From contig NZ_RCNR01000023.1 in NCBI RefSeq assembly GCF_009725985.1, positions 1-64,000 on the forward strand: a DNA stretch of 64,000 nucleotides. Reading direction: 5' to 3'. Positions 51,577 to 59,436 of this stretch are shown in pieces. This DNA comes from Zobellia amurskyensis (lineage in GTDB: Bacteria > Bacteroidota > Bacteroidia > Flavobacteriales > Flavobacteriaceae). A program made the position numbers and the translations under genes. The stretch's first letter is position 1. Every line of letters begins with the position of its first letter. The notes beneath the pieces were generated by a model that did no database searches, had not been told where the DNA came from, and was given only the letters and a program-made list of their open reading frames with translations.

Positions 51577-52924
51577 CAGTAAAAGGTATTATCCAATTTT
51601 TGTGTTCAAACGACTCCCGCTCTTGGCCAAGGTCTACTTTTGGGTCTATATATGTTGTACTTAACCGCCCATTTAGCGCCACCCGGCTATCAACAAATAT
51701 TTGTACGTTTTTATGTCCGTCTTTCTCAAAATGCTTTTTTAGATATTGAGCGTATTCTAAAATGAAGTCAGGTTGGAAGGACATTTGTTTTTCCTGAAAA
51801 GGCGTCAAAAAATCGGAATTATCCACATAAAACCACTTACCCGAATCTTTGCTAACTACTTTAAACTGGGCATATCCTGATTTTTCCATCAGCATAACCC
51901 GCCATGAAAAGCGATATCCTTCTTCGGTCCAAAACAACTCTCCGGGATACGTTAAGTAACGCCAAGGCATAAGTAATTGCACTACAAAAAACAGTGCGAT
52001 TAAAATAAGCTTTGGGCTCATTTTTCCATGCGGAGCCATAACAACAGCCTTCCCATTATCAAATAGATTTTTCTGTATGCGAAAAAAGCCGCTAAGATAA
52101 TTTAAAAGCTTATGATGAAAAGATGAATCAAAAAATATTAAAGTAGAAACAATCATGACATACGGAAACATGCCAATGGGGAATAACACCCGTGTCATTA
52201 CATGAAAAACGACCACCATTACAAACGCAAAAGGGCGTGTTTTTTTGTACAATAACAAGAATGGAATTGCCAAGTCATACCCAGCTCCAAACCAACTAAA
52301 AGCATATTGCACCCACTCCTCATGTAAAAACTGACCTAAAAGCGGCGTATCGAATTTTGACGGTAGCCAAATTTTTAAAGGCATAGCCTTAAAAAGCCAA
52401 TCTGAGTTTAGTTTAGCCAATCCCGCATAAAAATAAACTATACCCAACAAGAGCTTTATACTGTTGACCGTCCACGCCGGAATTTTTTGAAATGCCTTTT
52501 TAGAATCTTGTTTGGCATCTAGAGAAAAGTACGCATTGGCCGGTAGAAAAATCATTAAGAAACTCAGGAGACTAATAAAATAATAATGATTTAGATAGGT
52601 GGTTTTATCCATCAGTTCTATGTACGTAAAACTGAAAAAAAAAGTAACGATTGCTACTTTATACTTATAACCCAAAGCCACAAAAATGGCCGATAGACCA
52701 CAAATGATAAATATGAAATAGGTATAAATACCCAACGGCTTTACCCATTCAAAACCATAATAAGAGAAGAAAAACTTAGGCTGAATGTATAATTTTTCTA
52801 TCCATCCGTAGCTCCAAAACCTTACAATACTAAGCAACATCATCACGCCAAATAAAATGCGAAAGACCGCCAAAGGGGCGGCCTCTATTGGGGCTGTTAT
52901 ATGTTTACTAATAAAACGGTTCAT
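51557..52924 (-). CDS. HTTM / vitamin K-dependent gamma-carboxylase-like membrane protein
   Basis: This 455-residue inner-membrane protein has several hydrophobic helices (about 15-300) and then a soluble C-terminal part. The N-terminal block IEAAPLAVFRILFG, the motif MDKTTYLNHYYF (K107), MPWRYLTYPG, WTEEGYRFSWRVMLMEK and a final SRVALNGR closely follow the bacterial relatives of vertebrate vitamin K-dependent gamma-carboxylase (HTTM domain). K107 falls where I recall the proposed catalytic base lysine of that enzyme. It starts 3 bp before the imelysin stop reading leftward and overlaps the receptor by 20 bp, so it is deep in the operon. Whether it carboxylates glutamate or only shares the fold is unknown. 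Confidence 0.85.
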   Translation of the reverse strand: MNRFISKHITAPIEAAPLAVFRILFGVMMLLSIVRFWSYGWIEKLYIQPKFFFSYYGFEWVKPLGIYTYFIFIICGLSAIFVALGYKYKVAIVTFFFSFTYIELMDKTTYLNHYYFISLLSFLMIFLPANAYFSLDAKQDSKKAFQKIPAWTVNSIKLLLGIVYFYAGLAKLNSDWLFKAMPLKIWLPSKFDTPLLGQFLHEEWVQYAFSWFGAGYDLAIPFLLLYKKTRPFAFVMVVVFHVMTRVLFPIGMFPYVMIVSTLIFFDSSFHHKLLNYLSGFFRIQKNLFDNGKAVVMAPHGKMSPKLILIALFFVVQLLMPWRYLTYPGELFWTEEGYRFSWRVMLMEKSGYAQFKVVSKDSGKWFYVDNSDFLTPFQEKQMSFQPDFILEYAQYLKKHFEKDGHKNVQIFVDSRVALNGRLSTTYIDPKVDLGQERESFEHKNWIIPFTDEIKGI

Positions 52925-52927
52925 TTT

Positions 52928-54067
52928 CTAGTCGCCATCGGCATCAACAAAATCAATACTTACGCTCATGGCGGAAACCATATCTACTTTTAATAGCGGA
53001 ACAATGCGTTGTACCTCATCATATGCCAAAAGCATGTTTGTAGGGGGAACATTGTCTTCAATTTCATTTCTGAAAGGCTCCAGTGCCGCTACCTTGGTTT
53101 TGGCCAAATCAAATTGATCGTTTATTAATTTCTTTAAATCGTCACCATCTTTAACCGTATTCAGCGCATCTAGATAAGACGCCAAACTTTCACCTGAAGT
53201 ATTCTTACCGTAATGTACCCCATTGAAAAAATCTTGAACAGCTTCAATACCCTCTAAGAAAAGTTCATTGGAAACATCTGCTTTATAATATGCCTCCACA
53301 TTTTGAGGGAGTACATTTTCAGAAAAAGCGCCAACAGGTATTCCCATTTTTCCGGCTCTCAAAAATTTCTCGTAGTAAAAAACATAGTCGTTAATAAAAC
53401 GATCCACAGATGCTGTTGAGGATGCTCCGTTATTTGCTACAAAAGTAGCCCTATATCCAGAATTCCATTCAGCAAGTACGTTTGTAGACAGGCTTACCAT
53501 ATCAGCAATAACATCACCTGTATATGCTATTAAATTTTCTTTTTCTGTTCCATTAAACTTAGCCAAGATATCTTCGTCCCTATCACCTAAACCATTGATC
53601 AAGTAATCCAACGCAGGAAAACCTTTTGCATCACGATTGGAGGCCAATGCCAAATCATAGCTACCTGAGGTTATAAACCCATCGATTTTATCACTACCTG
53701 CAGGATAAATATTCACGTTCAAGCGAAGACCGAGCGTTTCCGCAGGTCCAATTTCAAACATAGAAACTCGTTGCCACATTTTATAAGCGGACAACCACGA
53801 GGCCCTAAAAGCGACAAGATTAGCCTCACTCGCATCACTTTTGAAAGAATCAAATGCGCTCTGTAAACCAGTCATTTCACTAGAAAAAGCTTCATAGGAA
53901 GGTATGATTATATTATCTGCCCAATTCATAAGCATAGGACCACGCTCAAAACTTACCGGGTCCGGAGTTGGATCTACGACCACATCATCCGTAGGATCAT
54001 TTCCTCCATCAGAACTACAAGCCCAAATCATTACCGCCGTAGCTACAATGGTAAAAAACCTTCTCAT
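52928..54067 (-). CDS. Imelysin (peptidase M75) family lipoprotein
   Basis: This 379-residue envelope lipoprotein has a signal ending MIWACSS, with the cysteine near residue 17, followed by an acidic linker and a helical imelysin-like domain. Family features include WLSAYKMWQRVSMFEIGPAE and YDLALASNRDAKGFPALDYLINGLG. The family's GxHxxE motif is replaced here by GFPALD (149-154), so the usual histidine and glutamate are missing. Proteins of this family (IrpA, EfeO-like) bind iron or other metals and lie in iron-regulated operons. The gene follows DUF4856 across a terminator-like hairpin and precedes HTTM by 3 bp. It probably binds a metal or metal complex in the periplasm for the FecA-like receptor system. 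Confidence 0.88.
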   Translation of the reverse strand: MRRFFTIVATAVMIWACSSDGGNDPTDDVVVDPTPDPVSFERGPMLMNWADNIIIPSYEAFSSEMTGLQSAFDSFKSDASEANLVAFRASWLSAYKMWQRVSMFEIGPAETLGLRLNVNIYPAGSDKIDGFITSGSYDLALASNRDAKGFPALDYLINGLGDRDEDILAKFNGTEKENLIAYTGDVIADMVSLSTNVLAEWNSGYRATFVANNGASSTASVDRFINDYVFYYEKFLRAGKMGIPVGAFSENVLPQNVEAYYKADVSNELFLEGIEAVQDFFNGVHYGKNTSGESLASYLDALNTVKDGDDLKKLINDQFDLAKTKVAALEPFRNEIEDNVPPTNMLLAYDEVQRIVPLLKVDMVSAMSVSIDFVDADGD

Positions 54068-54103
54068 ACCTTATTTTTATTTATTCTAAGTAAGCAAAAA
54101 TAT

Positions 54104-54145
54104 AAAAAAGCAGCCTGTTAAACCTTAACAGATGCTGCTTTTTTT
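54104..54145. terminator. Strong hairpin between the DUF4856 and imelysin genes
   Basis: GCAGC plus CTGTTAA (54110-54121) pairs with TTAACAG, a two-base bulge, then GCTGC (54125-54138). A and T runs flank both sides, so it can end transcription in either direction. It lies inside the proposed operon and would act as a partial terminator, lowering imelysin-HTTM-receptor expression relative to DUF4856. Confidence 0.8.
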
Positions 54146-54180
54146 ATCAACACTTAAATTTTAAGTTTCTAGGACCCTTG

Positions 54181-55404
54181 TTACTCACCCGCTTGGGCCA
54201 CCGTAAAATCGAATCGCTCTGCGATATCTTCAGAAATCTCATCTATAGTTTCTGCCTCAATATCCCATAATCCATTTACACCATCTTCCATTAGTTCTTC
54301 TAAAAGCTCTTCAGACTCGGCTTTTGTAAAATAAGGAGCATCTGAGCCCGGCTTACGGGTAAAACGTAAACTGTAGATGAAACCATAGGCCTCAGAAAGC
54401 GCATGGAAAGCACTACCATAGTTAGGAGTCTCTTCTGCTAAAGTTGCTTTTGCGCGTTGCATATAAAAGATACCTCTTACTGCAATTACCTGTGATATTT
54501 TTTCTCTGATAATATCCGCTTGAGCATCACGTATCTCATAATCTCCAGCTACTATAGCCGCACGACCTAATTTAAAAGCTTGAAAAATATCATCTGCTAT
54601 TCCGGCAAAATCAGGATCCTCTTCAAGTTTTCCGATGTATTCGTTCAAAAAGCTATCTGCACCTAAATCTGCATTTGGGTTGGAAGCATCTGCATTAAGT
54701 CCGTAAACATAACCGTAAGCCTCATCCCACTTATGCTCCATGTTGGTATAGGACTTACCTTCCAATACGGTTCCCGCATCATTGTCGGCACGGCTAGAAC
54801 CTTCGTCCAATACAGCAGTACTCAAATAATTGTTCAATGCTTGGTCTGTCATTAAAGCTCCTATCAATCCTTTTGCGAACAATTGATTATACTCAAGACC
54901 TTGTGCATTTACATAACGGGTTTTCTCTCCGTCTGCTAATTGACCAGCTGTTCCAGCTTCGGCCGCAACATTCCAGTTAGTAAAAACTTCATCTACCTGA
55001 CCATCTATCCATGATTCAAAATCTGCACGAATAAGCGCCTGATCCGTAGCATTGGTTGAAAAATAATCAACAGATGCTGCAGTTTTACTACGTAGACTTT
55101 TATCGGAAGCATTCAAATCTGCATCTTCAAAATCCTCTGCACCCTCTTCATGGGCATACATTGCTTTTAGAATCTCGGCGGTATTGGTATTGGTAGTGAA
55201 ACCTCCCAATAGCTCTTGTGCCATTAAAATACGAGTAGTCTGACCTCCAAAACTTACTGTATTCTCTTCATTTCGTTCAAAAGAATAGCTAGCAGGATTA
55301 TCGATCACGATAGCTTCATCCATATCTGAAGCATTATCATCAGAGCTACAAGAAGCAAGAAAAACTGCAGAGCTAATAGCCAATGTGTAAAGGACTTTTT
55401 TCAT
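54181..55404 (-). CDS. DUF4856 family lipoprotein
   Basis: This 407-residue lipoprotein has a signal ending AVFLASCSSDD, with the cysteine near residue 19. The mature part is mostly helical: ENTVSFGGQTTRILMAQELLGGF at the start, then NAQGLEYNQLFAKGLIGALM, KWDEAYGYVYGL, FKLGRAAIVAGDYEIRDAQ and FHALSEAYGFIYSLRFTRKP. This is the layout of DUF4856, a family usually found beside imelysin genes in Bacteroidota, which suggests a shared role in metal uptake. It is the first gene of a leftward operon. A consensus promoter ends 44 bp upstream of its ATG, and three 23-bp palindromes lie around that promoter, so metal-dependent control is likely. Confidence 0.85.
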   Translation of the reverse strand: MKKVLYTLAISSAVFLASCSSDDNASDMDEAIVIDNPASYSFERNEENTVSFGGQTTRILMAQELLGGFTTNTNTAEILKAMYAHEEGAEDFEDADLNASDKSLRSKTAASVDYFSTNATDQALIRADFESWIDGQVDEVFTNWNVAAEAGTAGQLADGEKTRYVNAQGLEYNQLFAKGLIGALMTDQALNNYLSTAVLDEGSSRADNDAGTVLEGKSYTNMEHKWDEAYGYVYGLNADASNPNADLGADSFLNEYIGKLEEDPDFAGIADDIFQAFKLGRAAIVAGDYEIRDAQADIIREKISQVIAVRGIFYMQRAKATLAEETPNYGSAFHALSEAYGFIYSLRFTRKPGSDAPYFTKAESEELLEELMEDGVNGLWDIEAETIDEISEDIAERFDFTVAQAGE

Positions 55405-55419
55405 TATAAAGTTTGAAAT

Positions 55420-55442
55420 TTATTTAGACTTGATTTAAATAA
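55420..55442. promoter_or_regulatory. Operator candidate 1 at the transcription start
   Basis: TTATTTAGA (55420-55428), five bases, TTTAAATAA (55434-55442) form a 9-5-9 inverted repeat with one mismatch. It lies at the predicted transcription start of the DUF4856 operon, where a bound repressor would block it. Confidence 0.6.
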
Positions 55443-55447
55443 AGCCC

Positions 55448-55479
55448 CAAAACTAATACATGAAAACTAGCTACGCAAA
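55448..55479 (-). promoter_or_regulatory. Consensus promoter of the DUF4856 - imelysin operon
   Basis: On the minus strand TTTG (55479-55476) is followed after 20 bp by TAGTTTTG (55455-55448), a full match to the Bacteroidota pattern. Transcription should begin near 55441, giving a leader of about 37 bases before the DUF4856 ATG. Palindromes flank it on both sides. Confidence 0.8.
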
Positions 55480-55480
55480 A

Positions 55481-55503
55481 TTATTCTTATTAAATCTAAA
55501 TAA
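55481..55503. promoter_or_regulatory. Operator candidate 2 upstream of the -33 element
   Basis: The half TCTAAATAA (55495-55503) pairs imperfectly (6 of 9) with TTATTCTTA (55481-55489), again with five bases between. It lies directly upstream of the -33 TTTG of the operon promoter. Confidence 0.5.
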
Positions 55504-55572
55504 TATTGATATGCCTATTGATGGGCAGCAAAAATCACTAACTCTAATACGAAAACAATTCAATTTTACCAT

Positions 55573-55595
55573 CTATTTATAATTAATCTAAATAA
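55573..55595. promoter_or_regulatory. Operator candidate 3, nearer the divergent gene
   Basis: CTATTTATA (55573-55581), five bases, TCTAAATAA (55587-55595) match 7 of 9 positions in the same 9-5-9 layout. It lies about 90 bp before the ATG of the divergent four-cysteine protein, so it could control that gene as well. Confidence 0.55.
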
Positions 55596-55685
55596 AAATA
55601 CTAATTTTGGATAACGTTTGAAATCATTAGAAACATAGAAGAGTATCATAAAATTGTTTAACCCCAAGTGAATTAAAATTATATT

Positions 55686-56051
55686 ATGGAAGACATTAAC
55701 CCTATTTACCACAACCCCTTTGGCGTAGCCTTTCAATGGAAAAGAAATTCTACAAAAGATACTAAAAAAGTACAGATCGTTTTTAGGGATACTGGATTGC
55801 TATTGTCTCAAAATGAACTAGAACAGTTTAAGAAAAATATTGAATGTACAATGAATAGTGATGCGCACTGCAATGATTGTAACCAGCATGAAACCTGCAG
55901 ATCACTACTTTTAGATACACCAGCTCCGCAAATTACCTTGGCCATGAGCATGCAGGAACTAGATGCTGTTCAAGATTTAATAGAGGGGACATTGTTTCAA
56001 CTAAACCTGAATACTTATCTTAATAAAATGTGTGGTGGGCAAGATGGTTAG
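55686..56051 (+). CDS. Small cytoplasmic four-cysteine protein, divergent from the metal operon
   Basis: This 121-residue protein has no signal peptide, and I do not recognise the family. It opens with a basic, strand-rich part (VAFQWKRNSTKDTKKVQIVFRD), then a helix and four cysteines spaced C-x7-C-x2-C-x5-C (C54, C62, C65, C71), with a fifth at C116. This spacing suits a zinc or iron-sulfur site. It is divergent from the DUF4856 operon and shares its 280-bp upstream region with its three palindromes, so it may respond to, or sense, the same metal. Its TAG stop overlaps the stop codon of the converging HMG-CoA lyase gene. Confidence 0.7.
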   Translation: MEDINPIYHNPFGVAFQWKRNSTKDTKKVQIVFRDTGLLLSQNELEQFKKNIECTMNSDAHCNDCNQHETCRSLLLDTPAPQITLAMSMQELDAVQDLIEGTLFQLNLNTYLNKMCGGQDG

Positions 56052-56914
56052 TGATATGCAGAAAATAGCTCTGTAGCCTTGTTGTACGCAGCTTCAAAAA
56101 CCATCCAATTGACACCTGAGTCTACTTTTTCGGTGGTGAAATAAGAAAGCATTTTTTCCGTAGGCATATTTCCCGTAAGTTCATCTTTAGCCATAGGACA
56201 CCCTCCAAAACCTTGAACGGCACCGTCAAACCTACGGCAACCAGATTTGTATGCAGCATCTACCTTTTCATGCCACTTGGTAGGTGTTGTATGTAAATGC
56301 GCTCCAAATTCTATTTCTGGATATCTTGGTATCAATTGTGAAAAAAGATATTCTATGACTTCAGGAGTTGAAGACCCTACGGTATCGGAAAGAGAAAGAA
56401 TCTTAGCCCCCATTCCACTTAACCGCTCCGTCCACTCCCCTACAATATCCACGTCCCATGGGTCACCATAAGGATTCCCGAAACCCATAGAAATATAAGT
56501 AACCACTTCTTTTCCGGAGGCGTCCGCAATATTGAGTATTTCCTGAAGTATCTCTACAGATTGGTCTATGGTCTTATGCGTATTACGCATCTGAAAGTTC
56601 TCGGAAATAGAAAAAGGATATCCTAAATACTGAATTTCAGGATGCTGCGAAGCATCTTGAGCTCCCCTTACATTGGCCACAATACTTAACAGCTTACTTG
56701 TTGTTTTTGATAGGTCTAACTGAGATAGCACTTTAGCCGTATCCACCATCTGCGGGATGGCTTTAGGAGAAACAAAACTTCCAAAATCTATGGTGTCAAA
56801 ACCACAACCCAACAAAGCCTGAATGTACTTTACCTTTTCCTGGGTAGGAATGAAGGGTTTAATGCCTTGCATGGCATCTCTAGGACATTCAATAACTTTT
56901 ACCTTTTCCATCAT
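56048..56914 (-). CDS. Hydroxymethylglutaryl-CoA lyase
   Basis: This 288-residue enzyme splits HMG-CoA into acetoacetate and acetyl-CoA in leucine breakdown. It has a TIM-barrel of the HMGL type with ECPRDAMQGI near the start (RDAMQ where many members have RDGLQ), EFGAHLHTTPTKW with the metal-binding histidines, and RFDGAVQGFGGCPMAKDELTGN holding the catalytic cysteine. The length is normal. ATG at 56914 or 56911 is possible (MMEKV). The C terminus overlaps the converging gene by 4 bp at the stop codons. No other leucine-catabolism genes are adjacent. Confidence 0.9.
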   Translation of the reverse strand: MMEKVKVIECPRDAMQGIKPFIPTQEKVKYIQALLGCGFDTIDFGSFVSPKAIPQMVDTAKVLSQLDLSKTTSKLLSIVANVRGAQDASQHPEIQYLGYPFSISENFQMRNTHKTIDQSVEILQEILNIADASGKEVVTYISMGFGNPYGDPWDVDIVGEWTERLSGMGAKILSLSDTVGSSTPEVIEYLFSQLIPRYPEIEFGAHLHTTPTKWHEKVDAAYKSGCRRFDGAVQGFGGCPMAKDELTGNMPTEKMLSYFTTEKVDSGVNWMVFEAAYNKATELFSAYH

Positions 56915-56972
56915 GCGTACACCTTTCTAATGAGCTGATAAAACCAACTCTTAAGCTTACTCAAAATTAGCA

Positions 56973-57599
56973 TTAATTATCCGATACTAAAATATAGACG
57001 GCAATACCGATAAATACAATGATTTGAAGCCATTTTAGGTAGAAGCCCATTTTAGAGTTCTCTGTAAAATACGAAGATATAGTACCTGAGAGCACCGCTA
57101 TTAAACTAAAAACAAGGGTAGAAATAAACATAAAAATTAGTCCCAATACATAAAACTGTATCGTGGTGCTTATTTCATCACTAAAAAGAAAACCAGGAAA
57201 AAACGCCAAAAAGAAAATAGTAACCTTTGGGTTCAACACGTTCATTATAAAACCTTGTTTAAACAACTGCCAAAGTCCTTTTTTAGGAACAGAACCTTCG
57301 GTCAATTCTAAAGAACTACTACTTTTAAATACTTTGTAGGCTAAATAAAAAAGGTAAACAGCTCCTAATACTTTTATACCAAAAAATAGAGCTTCACTTT
57401 CTTTGATAAGTATAGACACTCCAAATGCCAGCAGACTTGTATGTATTAAACAACCTGAAATAAGACCGGCCGTAGTGGCCAATCCGTACTTTTTACCGTT
57501 TACCAAACTCTGCATCAACACATAAATATTGTCCGGGCCAGGAGAAATGGACAAAGCTGCTGTGGCAATCATAAAAGTATAAAGCGTTTCGTAATTCAT
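56973..57599 (-). CDS. LysE/RhtB family amino-acid exporter
   Basis: This 208-residue inner-membrane protein has about six hydrophobic helices. It has the family's opening, with ALSISPGPDNIYVLMQSLVNGKKYGLATTAGLISG, where SPGPD is the typical motif, and NVLNPKVTIFFLAFFPGF, where the NPK motif is typical. LysE/RhtB proteins export amino acids such as lysine, threonine or homoserine lactone, or cysteine. The substrate is not fixed by sequence. It is a single gene divergent from the Dabb gene. Confidence 0.9.
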   Translation of the reverse strand: MNYETLYTFMIATAALSISPGPDNIYVLMQSLVNGKKYGLATTAGLISGCLIHTSLLAFGVSILIKESEALFFGIKVLGAVYLFYLAYKVFKSSSSLELTEGSVPKKGLWQLFKQGFIMNVLNPKVTIFFLAFFPGFLFSDEISTTIQFYVLGLIFMFISTLVFSLIAVLSGTISSYFTENSKMGFYLKWLQIIVFIGIAVYILVSDN

Positions 57600-57816
57600 G
57601 GTAATGCAATTCCTGCTTAAATTTAATATAAATCTTAGGTAACGGAGTTTTCCTTTGGAAACCTTAGTCTTGACGCTAAAGTAACTACTCTTTTTTATAT
57701 CTTGTGACGAATCTAGACTTTAGAACAGCTCTTAGGCTATATTCTAATTTTTTCGCTGGTCGCAATTCCCCTTATGTTAGACCATAATTGTTATTGCATC
57801 ACAAAACATATATGAC

Positions 57817-58236
57817 ATGAAACAAAGCCACATTACATTTACATTGAGTTTAGTTTTAGTAGCGTTACTTTTAGTAGCCTTTGAAAATAGAAAGGACGCA
57901 AAACCTATACCCGAAACCATCATGCAAAAAGATAGCTTATTACGTCATGTAGTATTGTTTAAGTTCAAACCAGAAACTTCGCAGGAAAATATTAAAAAAG
58001 TTGAGGAAGCATTTACCGCCTTACCTTCAAAAATTCCACAAATAGTTGGTTATGAATGGGGACTGAACAACAGCCCGGAAGGTCTGAACGATGGTTTTAC
58101 CCATTGTTTTTTCCTGACTTTCAAAAGTGAGGAAGACCGTGCTATTTACTTACCTCATCCAGACCACAAAGCTTTTGGAGAAGTTTTAGGTCCGCATTTA
58201 GGTGGTGTTTTAGTTGTAGACTATTGGGCAAAATAA
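57817..58236 (+). CDS. Exported Dabb (stress-responsive A/B barrel) domain protein
   Basis: This 139-residue protein has an N-terminal hydrophobic signal or anchor (residues about 7-22) and a dimeric A/B-barrel (Dabb) domain: LLRHVVLFKFKPETSQENIKKVEEAF, then VGYEWGLNNSPEGLNDGFTHCFFLTF and YLPHPDHKAFGEVLGPHLGGVLVVDYW. Most Dabb proteins are cytoplasmic, so the signal-like N terminus is a notable addition found in several Bacteroidota. The role is unknown. A hairpin with a T run follows at 58256-58284. Confidence 0.85.
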   Translation: MKQSHITFTLSLVLVALLLVAFENRKDAKPIPETIMQKDSLLRHVVLFKFKPETSQENIKKVEEAFTALPSKIPQIVGYEWGLNNSPEGLNDGFTHCFFLTFKSEEDRAIYLPHPDHKAFGEVLGPHLGGVLVVDYWAK

Positions 58237-58255
58237 GATATAGCTTTACAGACCG

Positions 58256-58284
58256 AAGGTCAGTGTCTTGATTTATGACCTTTT
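58256..58284 (+). terminator. Terminator after the Dabb gene
   Basis: AAGGTCA (58256-58262) pairs with TGACCTT (58276-58282), followed by T residues. It lies 20 bp after the Dabb stop and overlaps the 3' end of the converging pyrD gene. Confidence 0.55.
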
Positions 58285-59310
58285 CAAAATAGCCTTATTG
58301 ATTCGTTTTACCAAAACTGGTCCTTCATAGATAAAACCAGTGTATAATTGAACAAGGTCTGCTCCTGCATCTAGCTTCTCTAGAGCATCTTCTTCAGAAT
58401 GTATACCACCCACTCCAATAATAGGAAAAGCTTTGTTGCTCTTCTCTGCCAAAAACCGGATTACTTCCGTGCTTCTTTTGGTCAATGGTTTCCCACTTAG
58501 TCCACCCATTTCCTTGGTCAGCGACACTTCTGATTTCAGATTTTTCCGCTCAATGGTAGTATTGGTAGCTATGACTCCATCAATTTTTGTATCGTTAACA
58601 ATCGTTATAATATCCAATAATTGATTATCCGTAAGGTCTGGGGCAATCTTTAAAAGAATAGGTTTTTCTTTTAATTTCTTATGTACGGCTAATTTGGCAT
58701 TTTCATTTTTGAGTTCCAAAAGAAGCGCTGTTAACGGTTCTTTATCCTGAAGCTCACGCAGCCCCGGTGTATTAGGAGAACTTACATTAACCACAAAATA
58801 ATCTACATGGTCAAAAAGGGCATTAAAACAGATAAGGTAATCTGAAACAGCATCTTCGTTAGGGGTTATTTTATTCTTACCAATATTACCGCCAATAAGA
58901 ACTTTATGTTCCTTTTTCAAACGTTCAACAGCATCATTTACTCCCATATTGTTGAAGCCCATTCGGTTTACTATCGCTTGGTCCGGTTTTAACCTGAATA
59001 ATCTTGTTTTGGGGTTCCCCTCTTGTGGTTTTGGTGTTAGTGTACCTATTTCAACAAAACCGAAACCGAAATTGGACAACTCGTTGTACAGCTTGGCGTC
59101 TTTATCAAAACCTGCGGCTAGACCTACGGGATTCTTGAATTTAATACCAAAAACCTCCTTTTCCAGACGTGGGTCCTCTATTTTATAAATAGCCTTGAAT
59201 AAACCAGAAAAACCGATTTTACAAAGAAAACGAACTAATGAAAAAGTAATATGATGGGCTTTTTCCGCATCTAACGAAAAAAGTAACGGTTGTAGAAAGG
59301 TCTTATACAT
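58273..59310 (-). CDS. pyrD: Quinone-dependent dihydroorotate dehydrogenase (class 2)
   Basis: This 345-residue flavoenzyme converts dihydroorotate to orotate in pyrimidine synthesis, passing electrons to the quinone pool. An N-terminal hydrophobic membrane-associating segment ([25 protein letters not shown]) is followed by an FMN-binding barrel. [33 protein letters not shown] and [11 protein letters not shown] contain the class 2 catalytic serine region, and GVGGI and [10 protein letters not shown] close the FMN site. The membrane segment and the serine distinguish it from class 1. It is a single gene. Confidence 0.95.
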   Translation of the reverse strand: MYKTFLQPLLFSLDAEKAHHITFSLVRFLCKIGFSGLFKAIYKIEDPRLEKEVFGIKFKNPVGLAAGFDKDAKLYNELSNFGFGFVEIGTLTPKPQEGNPKTRLFRLKPDQAIVNRMGFNNMGVNDAVERLKKEHKVLIGGNIGKNKITPNEDAVSDYLICFNALFDHVDYFVVNVSSPNTPGLRELQDKEPLTALLLELKNENAKLAVHKKLKEKPILLKIAPDLTDNQLLDIITIVNDTKIDGVIATNTTIERKNLKSEVSLTKEMGGLSGKPLTKRSTEVIRFLAEKSNKAFPIIGVGGIHSEEDALEKLDAGADLVQLYTGFIYEGPVLVKRINKAILKRS

Positions 59311-59436
59311 GAACGAGATTGGTGTTTGCGCAAAAATACAAACTTACCCCTAGTATAAGCACAACTTGTCACTATTTTTAAAAGTACAGGAATTACATAA
59401 ATACGAAAAGAATACGGTGTTTAAACTTAAAAATTA

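Noticed and set aside
57600-57816. Promoter search in the LysE-Dabb gap
   Set aside because: No TTTG / TAnnTTTG pair or palindrome could be supported in this 217-bp divergent gap, so nothing is reported.
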